Shown here: in pieces, positions 53,083 to 61,583 of the stretch | How positions within the stretch are numbered: the first letter of the stretch is position 1 | How the letters are laid out: each line of letters begins with the position of its first letter | Assembly (NCBI GenBank): GCA_002425245.1 | Contig: DILW01000152.1 | Location: forward strand, 1 to 62,543 | Direction of reading: 5' to 3' | DNA: 62,543 bases | Source of the DNA: Betaproteobacteria bacterium UBA5582 | Lineage (GTDB): Bacteria > Pseudomonadota > Gammaproteobacteria > Burkholderiales > Rhodocyclaceae | The notes under the pieces: generated by a model | What the model was told of the DNA's origin: nothing | Seen by the model: only the letters and a program-made list of their open reading frames with translations | Databases searched by the model: none | Made by a program: the position numbers and the translations under genes

Positions 53083-53358
53083 ATGGCCAACAGCGCACAA
53101 GCCCGCAAGCGCGCACGTCAAGCTGACAAGCAGCGCGCCCACAACGCAAGCCTGCGTTCGACCCTGCGTACCGCGATCAAGCGTGTGCGCAAGGCGATCG
53201 TCGCCGGCGACAAAGCCGCCGCACAAAGCGTCTTTCAGGAATCGGTTGCAGTGATCGACCGCATTGCCGACAAGAAGATCGTTCACAAGAACGCCGCTTC
53301 CCGTACCAAGAGCCGCCTGTCTGCACAGATCAAGGCGCTGGGTGTTGCTGCCGCCTGA
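53083..53358 (+). CDS. rpsT: 30S ribosomal protein S20
   Basis: The 91-aa basic helical product begins MANSAQARKRARQADKQ and ends with SRTKSRLSAQIKAL, the S20 pattern. It binds 16S rRNA at the 30S base. ATG 53083 is preferred over an upstream in-frame codon by family length. Confidence 0.98.
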   Translation: MANSAQARKRARQADKQRAHNASLRSTLRTAIKRVRKAIVAGDKAAAQSVFQESVAVIDRIADKKIVHKNAASRTKSRLSAQIKALGVAAA

Positions 53359-53373
53359 GTGTGCTCACCCCTG

Positions 53374-53404
53374 AAAAAAAGGCGCCTCGCGGCGCCTTTT
53401 TTTT
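53374..53404. terminator. Bidirectional intrinsic terminator after rpsT
   Basis: A 13-bp stem AAAAAAAGGCGCC (53374-53386) and GGCGCCTTTTTTT (53391-53403) with TCGC loop. It serves rpsT and the convergent DUF3579 gene. Confidence 0.93.
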
Positions 53405-53425
53405 GCCTGTCTTTCTGGCCTCCTA

Positions 53426-53728
53426 CTACTTGTTCCTGTCTTCCAGCGAGCAGACGCCATCGATGATCTGAAGATCGTTGTCCTGGGCAAAGTTGAGCAT
53501 GAAGCGGTAGGCCATCGGTTCGATCTCGTTGAGCCGGCCGTCAACGAACACGGCCTTGTCGCCGTTGAAATCGCCCGGGCCGACGTAGGGCGAATACTTC
53601 ATCTTGCGTTCCGTGCCAAATGCGGACATCACGCCACAGAGGCGTTCGGCCCAGTCGCTGGGGCGAAATTTCTTTCCCTCCCGGGTGACGCCGACAATGA
53701 TGAAAGTGGTCGATTCTTGTGTTGTCAT
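53426..53728 (-). CDS. DUF3579 protein
   Basis: The 100-aa soluble product resembles DUF3579, a small betaproteobacterial family: FIIVGVTREGKKFRPSDWAE, then CGVMSAFGTERKMKYSPYV and EPMAYRFMLNFAQDNDL. The family function is not known. It is expressed alone, between rpsT and nrdJ, and ends near the shared terminator. Confidence 0.85.
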   Translation of the reverse strand: MTTQESTTFIIVGVTREGKKFRPSDWAERLCGVMSAFGTERKMKYSPYVGPGDFNGDKAVFVDGRLNEIEPMAYRFMLNFAQDNDLQIIDGVCSLEDRNK

Positions 53729-53867
53729 TGTGTTCTCTGCGCTTATGGGTGTACGACCTTGCGTGTGCGGACATTCTAGCAGAAGCCTCTGGTCTTACCA
53801 TAATCGACAATCCCTTTCCGGATGGTGAAAACCCCGCTGCCAGAGGGCGTTCGCTTTGCCCAGGCAA

Positions 53868-53901
53868 AACGGCCCGACCTCCTTGCGGGGGTCGGGCCGT
53901 T
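53868..53901 (-). terminator. Intrinsic terminator of nrdJ
   Basis: A perfect 12-bp stem AACGGCCCGACC (53868-53879) / GGTCGGGCCGTT (53890-53901) with a 10-nt loop, 23 bp after the nrdJ stop; TTTTGCC follows on the minus strand. Confidence 0.88.
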
Positions 53902-53924
53902 AAGCTGCCTGTGATGGTCCGGGC

Positions 53925-56816
53925 TTAGCCGCAGGTACCGACGGCACCGCAGGCGGTGCAGAAGTCGCAGCCGTCCTTGCGGATCATGGTGTGGTTGCCG
54001 CATTCGCTGCACAGCTTGCCCTGGGTCGGCAGCACCTTGTTGCTGGTGGTGTCTTCCGGGGCTTCGAGGATGCCCATCTGCTGCAGCGGGAAGCCTTCCT
54101 CGTCGAGAATGCCGAGCATGGCGTAGCGGTGGATGATCAGGCGGGCGATGTAGGCCACCGTCGACGGGTAGGTCTGCTGCTTGCGCGAGCCCGGAACGAA
54201 GGCCATGAAGTCGCCGAAGGGCTCGGAGTAGTCGAGCAGTTTGCGCAGCTTCATGCCGATCCAGGCCGGATCGACGACGCGCATGTCGAGCGAGAGGAGC
54301 TTGCACAGGCCGTCGAGGGCGCGCGGGTAGTTGCCGGCCAGCCACATCGAGTAGGGGCGGGTGACGCCGTCGGGCAGGGTGATTTCCTTGAGGCCGAGGA
54401 CGAAGTCTTCGCCGGTCGAGGCGTTGTTGATGTCGACGGTCCAGGACAGGGTGCCATCGGTGCCCGTCTTCGGCTCCTTGGTGCTGAACAGCGCATCCTT
54501 GACCGGCGTTGCGCCGTCATGGGTGAGGGCGCCGAGCTGCTCGACGCGCCAGCGGATGACCTGGGCCATGGCCGAGACGACCGACGGCATGCGCTTCTTC
54601 TCGCCATGCGGCGGCATGTGCATCTCGAAGGCGTCGCCCGGGGTCTTGGACAAGGCTTCGAGCTTCATTTCCAGCCAGGCGTGATCGTTGGCACGCATGT
54701 CCATGGACAGGGTCTTGGCAACGGCGCCGAGGCCGCGCGGTTCGGCCGGGCCGTTGGCCCAGACTTCGAACGGCCAAGCGTGGCCTTCCTGCTCGACGTG
54801 GCCGACGAACAGCGCGAACTTGCCGATCGGCGAGTCGACCATGTAGGTCCAGCACAGGTTGCCTTCCGGCAGGTTCGGACGGCCCGGCCAGCGCAGGCTG
54901 GAGAGCACCGGTGCCGGCAGGTTCTTGATCGACAGGCGGCGGTTGGCGTCGGAGACGAAATCCTGCGGCGACTTGGCGTCGTCGGCGGCTTCCGTCTTGG
55001 TCGGCTCGACCGACAGCACCGAGCCGAGTACGCTGTTCGGACGGTAGGTGGCCAGGCCCTTGAGGCCGGCCTTCCAGGCTTGCATGTAGAGATCCTGGAA
55101 GTCTTCGTACGGGTAGTCGGCGGGGACGTTGACCGTCTTCGAGATCGAGGTGTCGATGAACGGCGCGACCGCGGCAACCATGTCGGCGTGGGCCTTGGCC
55201 GAGATTTCCAGGGCGGTCACGAAGTAATCCGGCAGCTTGGCGACATCGCCACCCTGGTGCTTGTACAGGCGCCAGGCGTAGTCCTCGACCGAGTATTCCT
55301 TGATCGTGCCGTCCTGCATCCGCTTCTTGCGGTTGTAGGTCCACGAGAACGGTGGCTCGATGCCGTTCGAGGCGTTGTCGGCGAAGGCCAGCGAGATGGT
55401 GCCAGTCGGGGCGATCGACAGGAGGTGCGAGTTGCGCAGGCCGTGCTTGCGGATTTCGGCCTTGACCTCGGCCGGCAGGCGCGAGGCGAAGTTGCCGCCG
55501 GACAGGTAGAGCTCGGCATTGAACAGCGGGAAGGCACCGCGTTCCTTGGCCAGCTCGACCGAGTACAGGTAGGCGGAATCGCGCATGAATTCGCTGATGC
55601 GGGCGGCCATGGCACGGGCTTCGGGTTTGTCGTAGCGCAGGCGGAGCATGGCCAGGGTGTCGCCGAGACCGGTGAAGCCGAGGCCGACGCGGCGCTTGTT
55701 GGCGGCTTCCTGGGCCTGGCGTTCGAGCGGCCAGTGGGTGGCGTCGAGAACGTTGTCGAGCATGCGGGTGGACACCCGGCAGACTTCGGCGAAGGCGTCG
55801 AAGTCGAAGCTGGCCTTGTCCGAGAAGGCGTCGCGCACGAACAGGGTCAGGTTGATCGAGCCCAGGCAGCAGCAGCCATACGGCGGCAGCGGCTGTTCGG
55901 CGCAGGGGTTGGTGGCCTCGATCACTTCGCAGTAATTGAGGTTGTTGTCCTTGTTCATCCGGTCGAGGAACAGGATGCCAGGCTCGGCGTGGTCGTAGGT
56001 GGACTTCATCACCTGATCCCACAGGTCGCGGGCGCGCACCTTGCGGTAGACCCAGATACCATCGTCGCGCTGGTAGGCGCCGGCCGACTTCATGTCGGCG
56101 TTGGGTTCGGCGCGATGCGCCAGTTCGACGTCGCTGTCGGCATCGACGGCCTGCATGAAGGCGTCGGTGACACCGATCGAGATGTTGAAGTTGGTCAGGT
56201 CGCCCTTGTCCTTGGCGTGGATGAATTCCTCGATGTCCGGATGGTCGCAGCGCAGCACGCCCATTTGAGCGCCACGACGGGCGCCGGCGGATTCGACGGT
56301 TTCGCAGGAGCGGTCGAAGACGCGCATGTAGGAGACCGGGCCGGAAGCGCGCGATTGCGTGCCCTTGACGCGGGCGCCCTGCGGGCGGATCGACGAGAAG
56401 TCATAACCGACACCACCACCACGGCGCATGGTTTCGGCAGCGTCCATCAGCGCCTTGTAGATGCCGGGACGGCCATCGGTGTTTTCGACGATGGAGTCGC
56501 CGACCGGCTGCACGAAGCAGTTGATCAGCGTCGCCTGCAGGTCGGTGCCGGCAGCGGAGTTGATGCGGCCAGCGGGGATGAAACCGTTTTCCTGGGCCCA
56601 CAGGAAGCGCGCTTCCCAGTGGCCGCGATTGGCTTCCTGCTCGACCTGGGCCAGCGCCCAGGCAACGCGCTTGCGCACGTCGTGGACGTTGGTTTCCTTG
56701 CCTTTGGCATATTTCTCGATGAGTACCTCGCCTGAGATTTCCTGCTCCGGCAAGGGCGCGAATTGCGGCGGTGCAGGGATGTCGGTCAGTGACAGTTGCT
56801 CGGCGATCTTGCTCAT
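53925..56816 (-). CDS. nrdJ: Adenosylcobalamin-dependent (class II) ribonucleotide reductase
   Basis: The 963-aa class II enzyme reduces ribonucleotides to 2'-deoxy forms with or without oxygen. The catalytic Cys are in LINCFVQPVGDS, then ATNPCAEQPLPPYGCCCLGS (N-x-C-x-E radical-site motif). The C-terminal zinc-like SECGNHTMIRKDGCDFCTAC is typical of this NrdJ subgroup. It needs no separate small subunit or radical activator. Upstream lies a promoter with twin NrdR boxes. Confidence 0.97.
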   Translation of the reverse strand: MSKIAEQLSLTDIPAPPQFAPLPEQEISGEVLIEKYAKGKETNVHDVRKRVAWALAQVEQEANRGHWEARFLWAQENGFIPAGRINSAAGTDLQATLINCFVQPVGDSIVENTDGRPGIYKALMDAAETMRRGGGVGYDFSSIRPQGARVKGTQSRASGPVSYMRVFDRSCETVESAGARRGAQMGVLRCDHPDIEEFIHAKDKGDLTNFNISIGVTDAFMQAVDADSDVELAHRAEPNADMKSAGAYQRDDGIWVYRKVRARDLWDQVMKSTYDHAEPGILFLDRMNKDNNLNYCEVIEATNPCAEQPLPPYGCCCLGSINLTLFVRDAFSDKASFDFDAFAEVCRVSTRMLDNVLDATHWPLERQAQEAANKRRVGLGFTGLGDTLAMLRLRYDKPEARAMAARISEFMRDSAYLYSVELAKERGAFPLFNAELYLSGGNFASRLPAEVKAEIRKHGLRNSHLLSIAPTGTISLAFADNASNGIEPPFSWTYNRKKRMQDGTIKEYSVEDYAWRLYKHQGGDVAKLPDYFVTALEISAKAHADMVAAVAPFIDTSISKTVNVPADYPYEDFQDLYMQAWKAGLKGLATYRPNSVLGSVLSVEPTKTEAADDAKSPQDFVSDANRRLSIKNLPAPVLSSLRWPGRPNLPEGNLCWTYMVDSPIGKFALFVGHVEQEGHAWPFEVWANGPAEPRGLGAVAKTLSMDMRANDHAWLEMKLEALSKTPGDAFEMHMPPHGEKKRMPSVVSAMAQVIRWRVEQLGALTHDGATPVKDALFSTKEPKTGTDGTLSWTVDINNASTGEDFVLGLKEITLPDGVTRPYSMWLAGNYPRALDGLCKLLSLDMRVVDPAWIGMKLRKLLDYSEPFGDFMAFVPGSRKQQTYPSTVAYIARLIIHRYAMLGILDEEGFPLQQMGILEAPEDTTSNKVLPTQGKLCSECGNHTMIRKDGCDFCTACGAVGTCG

Positions 56817-56861
56817 CGAAGACTCCTCTCGTCTGGTTTTATATGGGTGCGATGGGCGACA

Positions 56862-56890
56862 AATCTACTAGATGTAGTGTTGTATGGCAA
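56862..56890 (-). promoter_or_regulatory. nrdJ promoter
   Basis: On the minus strand TTGCCA (56885-56890), a 17-bp spacer and TAGATT (56862-56867) precede the nrdJ ATG by 45 bp. One NrdR box overlaps the -10 and spacer. Confidence 0.75.
56865..56880. promoter_or_regulatory. NrdR box, promoter-proximal
   Basis: On the minus strand ACACTACATCTAGTAG matches the NrdR consensus acaCWATATATWGtgt at most positions (12 of 16, including core C-T-A and T-A-G-T). It overlaps the -10 and spacer of the nrdJ promoter. Confidence 0.8.
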
Positions 56891-56895
56891 TACCT

Positions 56896-56911
56896 TGACT
56901 AAATGCAGTAC
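56896..56911. promoter_or_regulatory. NrdR box, distal
   Basis: On the minus strand GTACTGCATTTAGTCA is a weaker NrdR-like box, positioned exactly 31 bp (three turns) from the proximal box, as in known tandem NrdR sites. It lies just upstream of the -35. Confidence 0.75.
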
Positions 56912-56957
56912 TGTTGTTCCGCCTGTGACCTGCTCCTGTCATCTCGCTGAAAAGCCC

Positions 56958-56995
56958 GAAAAAACAAGGCTCCGGCACCTTGCGGTGGCGGAGCC
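56958..56995 (-). terminator. Intrinsic terminator of ackA
   Basis: On the minus strand a 12-bp stem (GGCTCCGCCACC and GGTGCCGGAGCC, one mismatch; 56968-56979 and 56984-56995) is followed by TTGTTTTTTCGGG, 20 bp past the ackA stop. Confidence 0.88.
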
Positions 56996-57014
56996 CGGCG
57001 GCAAAAAAGAATTG

Positions 57015-58196
57015 TTAAAGTGCCAGCAGCGTTTGTGCGTGGTGCGCCATCATCCATTCTTCGTTGGTCGGGATGACCAGGACATCGACGCTGCTGTTGC
57101 CGGCGCTGATGACCACGTCGTGGCGGGCGTTCGCTTCCGGGTTGACGCGGATGCCCAGCCATTCGGCCTGCAGGCAGACGCGGCGGCGGACTTCGGCAGC
57201 GTGTTCGCCGATGCCGCCGGTGAATACCAGCGCGTCGATGCCGCCGGCGGCGGCGACCAGCGAACCGAGTTCGCGGACGATGCGGTAGCAGAACAGGTCG
57301 ACCGCCTCGCGCGCTTCCGGCTTGTTGCTCGACAGCAGTGTGCGCATGTCCTGGCTGATGCCGGAGACGCCGAGCAGGCCGGATTCCTTGTACAGGATGC
57401 GGCTCATGTCCTTGACCGTGAGGCCCTTGGTCTCCATCAGGTGGAGGACCAGGCCGGGGTCGAGGTTGCCGCAGCGGGTGCCCATCATCAGGCCGTCGAT
57501 GGTCGAGAAACCGAGGGTGGTGGCGACGCACTTGCGGTTGACCATGGCCGCCATGCTGGCGCCGTTGCCCAGATGGGCGACGACGACGCGGCCGTCGGCA
57601 CGGTGCGAGTGCTGCGGCAGTGCGCGGGCGATGAACTCGTAGGACAGGCCGTGGAAGCCGTAGCGTTTGATGCCTTCGGCGGTCAGCGCGCGCGGCAGGG
57701 CGAACAACTGGGCGACTTCCGGCTGGCTGCGATGGAAGGCGGTATCGAAGCAGGCAACCTGCGGCACGTCGGGCAGCAGTGCCTGCAAGGCCTTGATGCC
57801 GGCGACGTTATGCGGTTCGTGCAGCGGCGCCAGCGGGATGAAGCTTTCCAGATGGCCGAGCACGGTGGCGTCGACGACGATCGGTGCCGAGTAGCGGTCA
57901 CCGCCATGGACGACGCGGTGGCCGACGCTGACGATCTGCCAGCCGGTGTAGGTGGCGAGGAACCACTGCAGCATGGCGTCGAGCGCTTGCGTGTGGCTGA
58001 CCGCGTCGCCAGCGATGAGCTGGTCGGCGATGCGCTCGCCGGCACGGTTCTTGGCGATCAGTTTGGTGGCGTTGGTGCCGATGCCGTCGATCTGGCCGGA
58101 GACTTCGGCCTCGGGCGAGATCGGGTGGGCGAGCGAAAAGAGGGCGAACTTGATCGAGGACGATCCGGCGTTGATCGTCAGGATGCCTTGTTTCAT
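57015..58196 (-). CDS. ackA: Acetate kinase
   Basis: The 393-aa ASKHA-fold kinase interconverts acetyl phosphate plus ADP with acetate plus ATP. The N-terminal ILTINAGSSSIKFALF, the VGHRVVHGGDRY motif, the catalytic Asp in CFDTAFHRS, and GGIGEHAAEVRRR are all present. It starts 2 nt after the MaoC-Pta stop. It may also act on propionate or butyrate; sequence cannot decide. It is the last gene of the operon. Confidence 0.97.
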   Translation of the reverse strand: MKQGILTINAGSSSIKFALFSLAHPISPEAEVSGQIDGIGTNATKLIAKNRAGERIADQLIAGDAVSHTQALDAMLQWFLATYTGWQIVSVGHRVVHGGDRYSAPIVVDATVLGHLESFIPLAPLHEPHNVAGIKALQALLPDVPQVACFDTAFHRSQPEVAQLFALPRALTAEGIKRYGFHGLSYEFIARALPQHSHRADGRVVVAHLGNGASMAAMVNRKCVATTLGFSTIDGLMMGTRCGNLDPGLVLHLMETKGLTVKDMSRILYKESGLLGVSGISQDMRTLLSSNKPEAREAVDLFCYRIVRELGSLVAAAGGIDALVFTGGIGEHAAEVRRRVCLQAEWLGIRVNPEANARHDVVISAGNSSVDVLVIPTNEEWMMAHHAQTLLAL

Positions 58197-58198
58197 TG

Positions 58199-59617
58199 TC
58201 AGGAACTTCCCTTGTTACGGTTGGCGTGGGCGACCAGGGCGGCGATCACGCAGGAGGCGGTGCGCGTTTCGGCGGTGTCGGCGCGGCTGGTCAGGACGAT
58301 GGGGACCTTGGTGCCGAGCACGATGCCCGCGGTCAGCGCGTTGGCCAGGTATTCGAGCTGCTTGGCCACCATGTTGCCGGATTCGAGGTCGGGAACGACC
58401 AGGATTTCGGCGTGGCCGGCAACCGCCGACTTGATCCCCTTGGTCTTGGCGGCGATGATGGAGACGGCGTTGTCGAAAGCCAGCGGGCCGTCGAGGATGC
58501 CGCCCTTGATCTGGCCGCGGTCGGCCATCTTGCACAGGGCGGCGGCGTCGAGGGTGGACTGGATCTTCGGGTTGATGGTCTCGACAGCCGACAGGATGGC
58601 GACCTTGGGTTCGGCGATGTCGAGGATGTGGGCAAGGTCGATGGCGTTGCGGATGATGTCCGCCTTTTCTTCCAGCGTCGGCGCAATGTTGATCGCCGCG
58701 TCGGTGATCAGCAGCGGCCGGTGGTAGGTCGGCACGTCCATCAGGAAGACGTGGCTGATGCGGCGGTTGGTGCGCAGCCCGTTGGCGCGGGCGACCACCT
58801 CGGCCATCAGTTCGTCGGTGTGCAGGCTGCCCTTCATCAGCGCCTCGGCGTCGCCGGTTTTCACCAGCGACACGGCCATCGCCGCCGAATCGTGGCTGTG
58901 CGCAGCGTTGACGATGCGCACGCCGGACAGGTCGATGCCGAACTCTTCGGCCACCGAGCGGATCTTGCTTTCCGGGCCGACCAGGATGGGTTCGATGATG
59001 CCGGCCTGGTAAGCCTGCACCGGTCCCTTGAGCGATTCCTCGTCGCAGGGGTGGGCGACCGCGGTCGGGATCGGTTCCAGCCCCTTCACTCTGGAGAGCA
59101 GCTGGGTGTAGCGGGCGTGCTTGTCATCGATGTGGATCGACGGCGCATGGCTGTCCTGCAGGTGCGAGACCTTTTCCGTCGGCGCCAGCACTTCGGCGGT
59201 GCCACGCACTACCTGCAGGCCTTCCTGGTTGGTGCACACGCAGTCAAAAACGATGTGGCGGTTGTGGTCGTACTTCTGCTTGACCGTGACGGTGATCACG
59301 ATGCGGTCGCCAATGGTCACCGGCCGGGCGAAGTGCAGGGCCTGGTCGATCAGGATCGTGCCCGGGCCGGGAAACTGGGTCGCCAGCACGGTCGAGATCA
59401 GCGAGCCGCTCCACATGCCGTGGGCAATGGCCTCGCGGAACATGCCGCTTTCCGAGTATTTCGGGTCGATGGTCGCCGGGTTGATGTCGCCGGTCAGGAT
59501 GGCGAACAGCTTCACGTCTTCCGGCATCAGCGTGCGGGTCAGGCTGGCGCTGTCGCCGACGGCGATTTCGTCGTAGGTCTTGTTGGTCAGGTAGCGGCTT
59601 TCGCTGGCTTCGGACAT
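58199..59617 (-). CDS. MaoC-like / phosphate acetyl- (or butyryl-) transferase fusion
   Basis: The 472-aa product has an N-terminal hotdog MaoC domain (residues ~10-150) and a C-terminal Pta/Ptb domain (~165-470: LMKGSLHTDELMAEVV, VFLMDVPTYHRPLLITDAAI, ILDGPLAFDNAVS). The MaoC active-site motif, normally G-D-x-N-P-x-H, reads GDINPAT, so the catalytic His is Thr49 while D44 remains. The Pta part pairs with ackA for acetyl-CoA and acetyl phosphate. The domain fusion is known from other bacteria as 'bifunctional enoyl-CoA hydratase/phosphate acetyltransferase'; here hydratase activity is doubtful. Confidence 0.9.
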   Translation of the reverse strand: MSEASESRYLTNKTYDEIAVGDSASLTRTLMPEDVKLFAILTGDINPATIDPKYSESGMFREAIAHGMWSGSLISTVLATQFPGPGTILIDQALHFARPVTIGDRIVITVTVKQKYDHNRHIVFDCVCTNQEGLQVVRGTAEVLAPTEKVSHLQDSHAPSIHIDDKHARYTQLLSRVKGLEPIPTAVAHPCDEESLKGPVQAYQAGIIEPILVGPESKIRSVAEEFGIDLSGVRIVNAAHSHDSAAMAVSLVKTGDAEALMKGSLHTDELMAEVVARANGLRTNRRISHVFLMDVPTYHRPLLITDAAINIAPTLEEKADIIRNAIDLAHILDIAEPKVAILSAVETINPKIQSTLDAAALCKMADRGQIKGGILDGPLAFDNAVSIIAAKTKGIKSAVAGHAEILVVPDLESGNMVAKQLEYLANALTAGIVLGTKVPIVLTSRADTAETRTASCVIAALVAHANRNKGSS

Positions 59618-59648
59618 GGTGCGGCTCCGTGGTCGGAAACGGGGGAAG

Positions 59649-60131
59649 TCAGGCCCGCATCGCGGTACGCCGGTCGCGCGCCGCGTCGGGACGGGGTATT
59701 TCGATGTTGAGTTGCGGATGCAGGCTGAGCAGGGTATCGACCACCCAGGGGTTGGCTTCGTAGGTGAATTCGCGGGCGTCCAGCGGCGCGCCGCTAAAGG
59801 CTTCGACGAACAGCGCCACGGCGGCCGAGCGGCTGACCCCGTATTCGCAATGAACCATCACCGACATCTCGAACGGCGCCGCCTGGATTTCGCGGACGAA
59901 AGCGTCGATCTGCCTGGCCATCTGCCGGTCGAACAAACCGGGCAGCGGCGGCTGGAATTCGTCGGCCGGCACGGCGTCGAAAAAGGACAGCCGCAGCACG
60001 TGCCGGAACAGCGGGTCGAGCCGGGCTTCCGGGGTGGTTGGGTCGGTGATCGAGATGACCGCCATGTAGGGGTTGCCGGCCAGCGATTCGGCCAGCTTGC
60101 GCGAGGTGTAGAAGACGTGGTTGATGGTCAT
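59649..60131 (-). CDS. HCX5R protein-tyrosine/dual-specificity phosphatase-like protein
   Basis: The 160-aa soluble product has the Cys-based phosphatase signature VMVHCEYGVSRSAAVA (C95, R101), with Ser100-adjacent turn, in a compact PTP fold; candidate general acid Asp residues lie at about D52 and D57. ATG 60131 starts 10 nt after the stop of the kinase-like gene. It is followed 31 nt later by the MaoC-Pta gene on the same strand. The substrate is unknown; a partner in reversing the upstream kinase-like protein is inferred. Confidence 0.8.
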   Translation of the reverse strand: MTINHVFYTSRKLAESLAGNPYMAVISITDPTTPEARLDPLFRHVLRLSFFDAVPADEFQPPLPGLFDRQMARQIDAFVREIQAAPFEMSVMVHCEYGVSRSAAVALFVEAFSGAPLDAREFTYEANPWVVDTLLSLHPQLNIEIPRPDAARDRRTAMRA

Positions 60132-60141
60132 CTGGCCGTGT

Positions 60142-60720
60142 TCACTCCATGAATACCGGGTCGGAGAAGACCAGGGTGCCATCCTTGCGCATCATCAGGT
60201 TGTCGGCCTTGATCAGGTCGGGCAGGGCGCCGTACTCGCTGGAAAAGGTCTCCAGCGCCTTGAGCGATTCCTGCACCGTGTCGGCCCAGCCCATCGGCGT
60301 CACCGCCAGGTGGTGCAGGGCGATGCGGCCCATGTCCTGGGCCAGGTTGCGCCACATCATGCAGGCGTCGAAATACGAGGTCGAAATCTTGGTCGCCACT
60401 TCGGCGGCATCGCCTACGCCGGGGAGCGGGTAGAGGCGTTCGACTTCGACGATGTAGAACGGGTAGCCGCGGCTGGAGCGGCCGGCGGTGCCATGGTCGG
60501 CGAAGACGATGGGGAAATGGTGCCCGGTCGGTCGATCCTCGGCCGTGTAATAGGCGTAATCCGTCGGCGAGGAAAGTATCTTGTAGACCCGTTCCTGGCC
60601 GTCAACCGTGTCGGCCTCGACGACGATGGTACTTTCGCCCCGGCCGATTTCCTTTCGCCCCCTGAGCAAGGGGTGATCGGGAACGGGATCGGGAATGATG
60701 GGGGCGGGCGTGTCGGTCAT
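60142..60720 (-). CDS. Protein-kinase-like protein with non-canonical catalytic motifs
   Basis: The 192-aa soluble product has kinase-like features: a Gly-rich loop IGRGESTIVVEA (residues 25-36), Lys47 in VYKIL, a catalytic-loop-like LPDLIKADNLMM (D168, K171, N174) and SDP (186-188) where DFG would be. A typical kinase is 250+ residues, so it is minimal, and the D-to-N spacing is one residue longer than in D-x4-N. It could be an active small kinase, a pseudokinase or a related nucleotide-binding fold. The stop is 10 nt before the phosphatase start, so they are co-translated. Confidence 0.6.
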   Translation of the reverse strand: MTDTPAPIIPDPVPDHPLLRGRKEIGRGESTIVVEADTVDGQERVYKILSSPTDYAYYTAEDRPTGHHFPIVFADHGTAGRSSRGYPFYIVEVERLYPLPGVGDAAEVATKISTSYFDACMMWRNLAQDMGRIALHHLAVTPMGWADTVQESLKALETFSSEYGALPDLIKADNLMMRKDGTLVFSDPVFME

Positions 60721-60757
60721 GGCCTCGGTCGTCCGTACGTCATGTCAGCTTCAAGCA

Positions 60758-60784
60758 TACCGCAGGGCGGCCTGCCCTGCGGTA
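60758..60784. repeat. 11-bp hairpin between fabI and the kinase-like gene
   Basis: TACCGCAGGGC (60758-60768) pairs perfectly with GCCCTGCGGTA (60774-60784), 5-nt loop. No T-run follows on either strand, so it could be an attenuator, RNA-processing site or weak terminator after fabI. Confidence 0.6.
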
Positions 60785-60794
60785 GCTGCCGGCA

Positions 60795-61583
60795 TCAGGC
60801 GACGATGTGGGCGCCCGCGTCGACGTAGATGGTCTGGCCGGTCATGCCCGACGAGCCCGGGGTGCACAGGAAGGCGGTCAGGGCGCCGACTTCCTCGATG
60901 GTCACGGTGCGGCCGAGCGGCGCCTTCTGAGCGTCGGATTCGAGCAGGTTGTTGAAGTTGGCGATGCCGGAAGCGGCGCGGGTCATGATCGGGCCGGGCG
61001 ACACGGCGAAGACGCGGATGCCCTTGGGGCCGAGGTCGTAGGCCATGTAGCGGACAGCCGATTCGAGCGCTGCCTTGATGATGCCCATGACGCCATAGTT
61101 GCGCACCACGCGCTCGGCGCCGAGGTAGGACATGGTGATCAGCGAACCGCCGTGGGCCATCAGCGGCTCCAGCGCCTTGGCCATGCGCAGGAAGCTGTGG
61201 CAGGAGACATTCATCGCCGAATCGAAACCGGCTTCGGAAGCGTCGATGACGCGGCCGTGCAGGTCGTCGGCGTTGCAGAAGGCCATCGAGTGCACGGCGA
61301 AGTCGATTTCGCCAAAGGTCTCGCCACACTGGGCGATCACGTTTTCGAGACTGCCTTCCTCGGCAACATCAAGTTTCAGGAACAGCTTGGCGCCAAGGGC
61401 TTCGGCCAGCGGCTGGGTGTAGCGGGCAGTCTTGTCGTTCTGGTAGGTGATGGCGACTTCGCCGCCCAGTTCGACGATGGCCTTGGCCACGGCGAAGGCG
61501 ATCGACTTGTCGTTGGCGATGCCGGTGACCAGGCCTTTCTTGCCGGCCAGGGGGAGGGCGGTGGTGGGGGTGCTGGAACTCAT
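60795..61583 (-). CDS. fabI: Enoyl-[acyl-carrier-protein] reductase (NADH)
   Basis: The 262-aa SDR enzyme performs the last reduction of fatty-acid elongation and is the triclosan target. The nucleotide site is KKGLVTGIANDKSIAFAVAK. The catalytic Tyr/Lys are in SYLGAERVVRNYGVMGIIK. An AGGAAA RBS precedes ATG 61583. It is the first of the same-strand gene series toward ackA, 74 bp from the kinase-like gene with a hairpin between. Confidence 0.97.
   Translation of the reverse strand: MSSSTPTTALPLAGKKGLVTGIANDKSIAFAVAKAIVELGGEVAITYQNDKTARYTQPLAEALGAKLFLKLDVAEEGSLENVIAQCGETFGEIDFAVHSMAFCNADDLHGRVIDASEAGFDSAMNVSCHSFLRMAKALEPLMAHGGSLITMSYLGAERVVRNYGVMGIIKAALESAVRYMAYDLGPKGIRVFAVSPGPIMTRAASGIANFNNLLESDAQKAPLGRTVTIEEVGALTAFLCTPGSSGMTGQTIYVDAGAHIVA

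Noticed and set aside
53991..56735. 914-codon plus-strand frame opposite nrdJ
   Set aside because: Antisense shadow of nrdJ; Arg/Gly/Val-rich with no recognisable motif.
56817..56862. Cobalamin riboswitch upstream of nrdJ
   Set aside because: The mapped promoter leaves about 40 nt of leader, too short for a B12 riboswitch, and no B12-box is seen.
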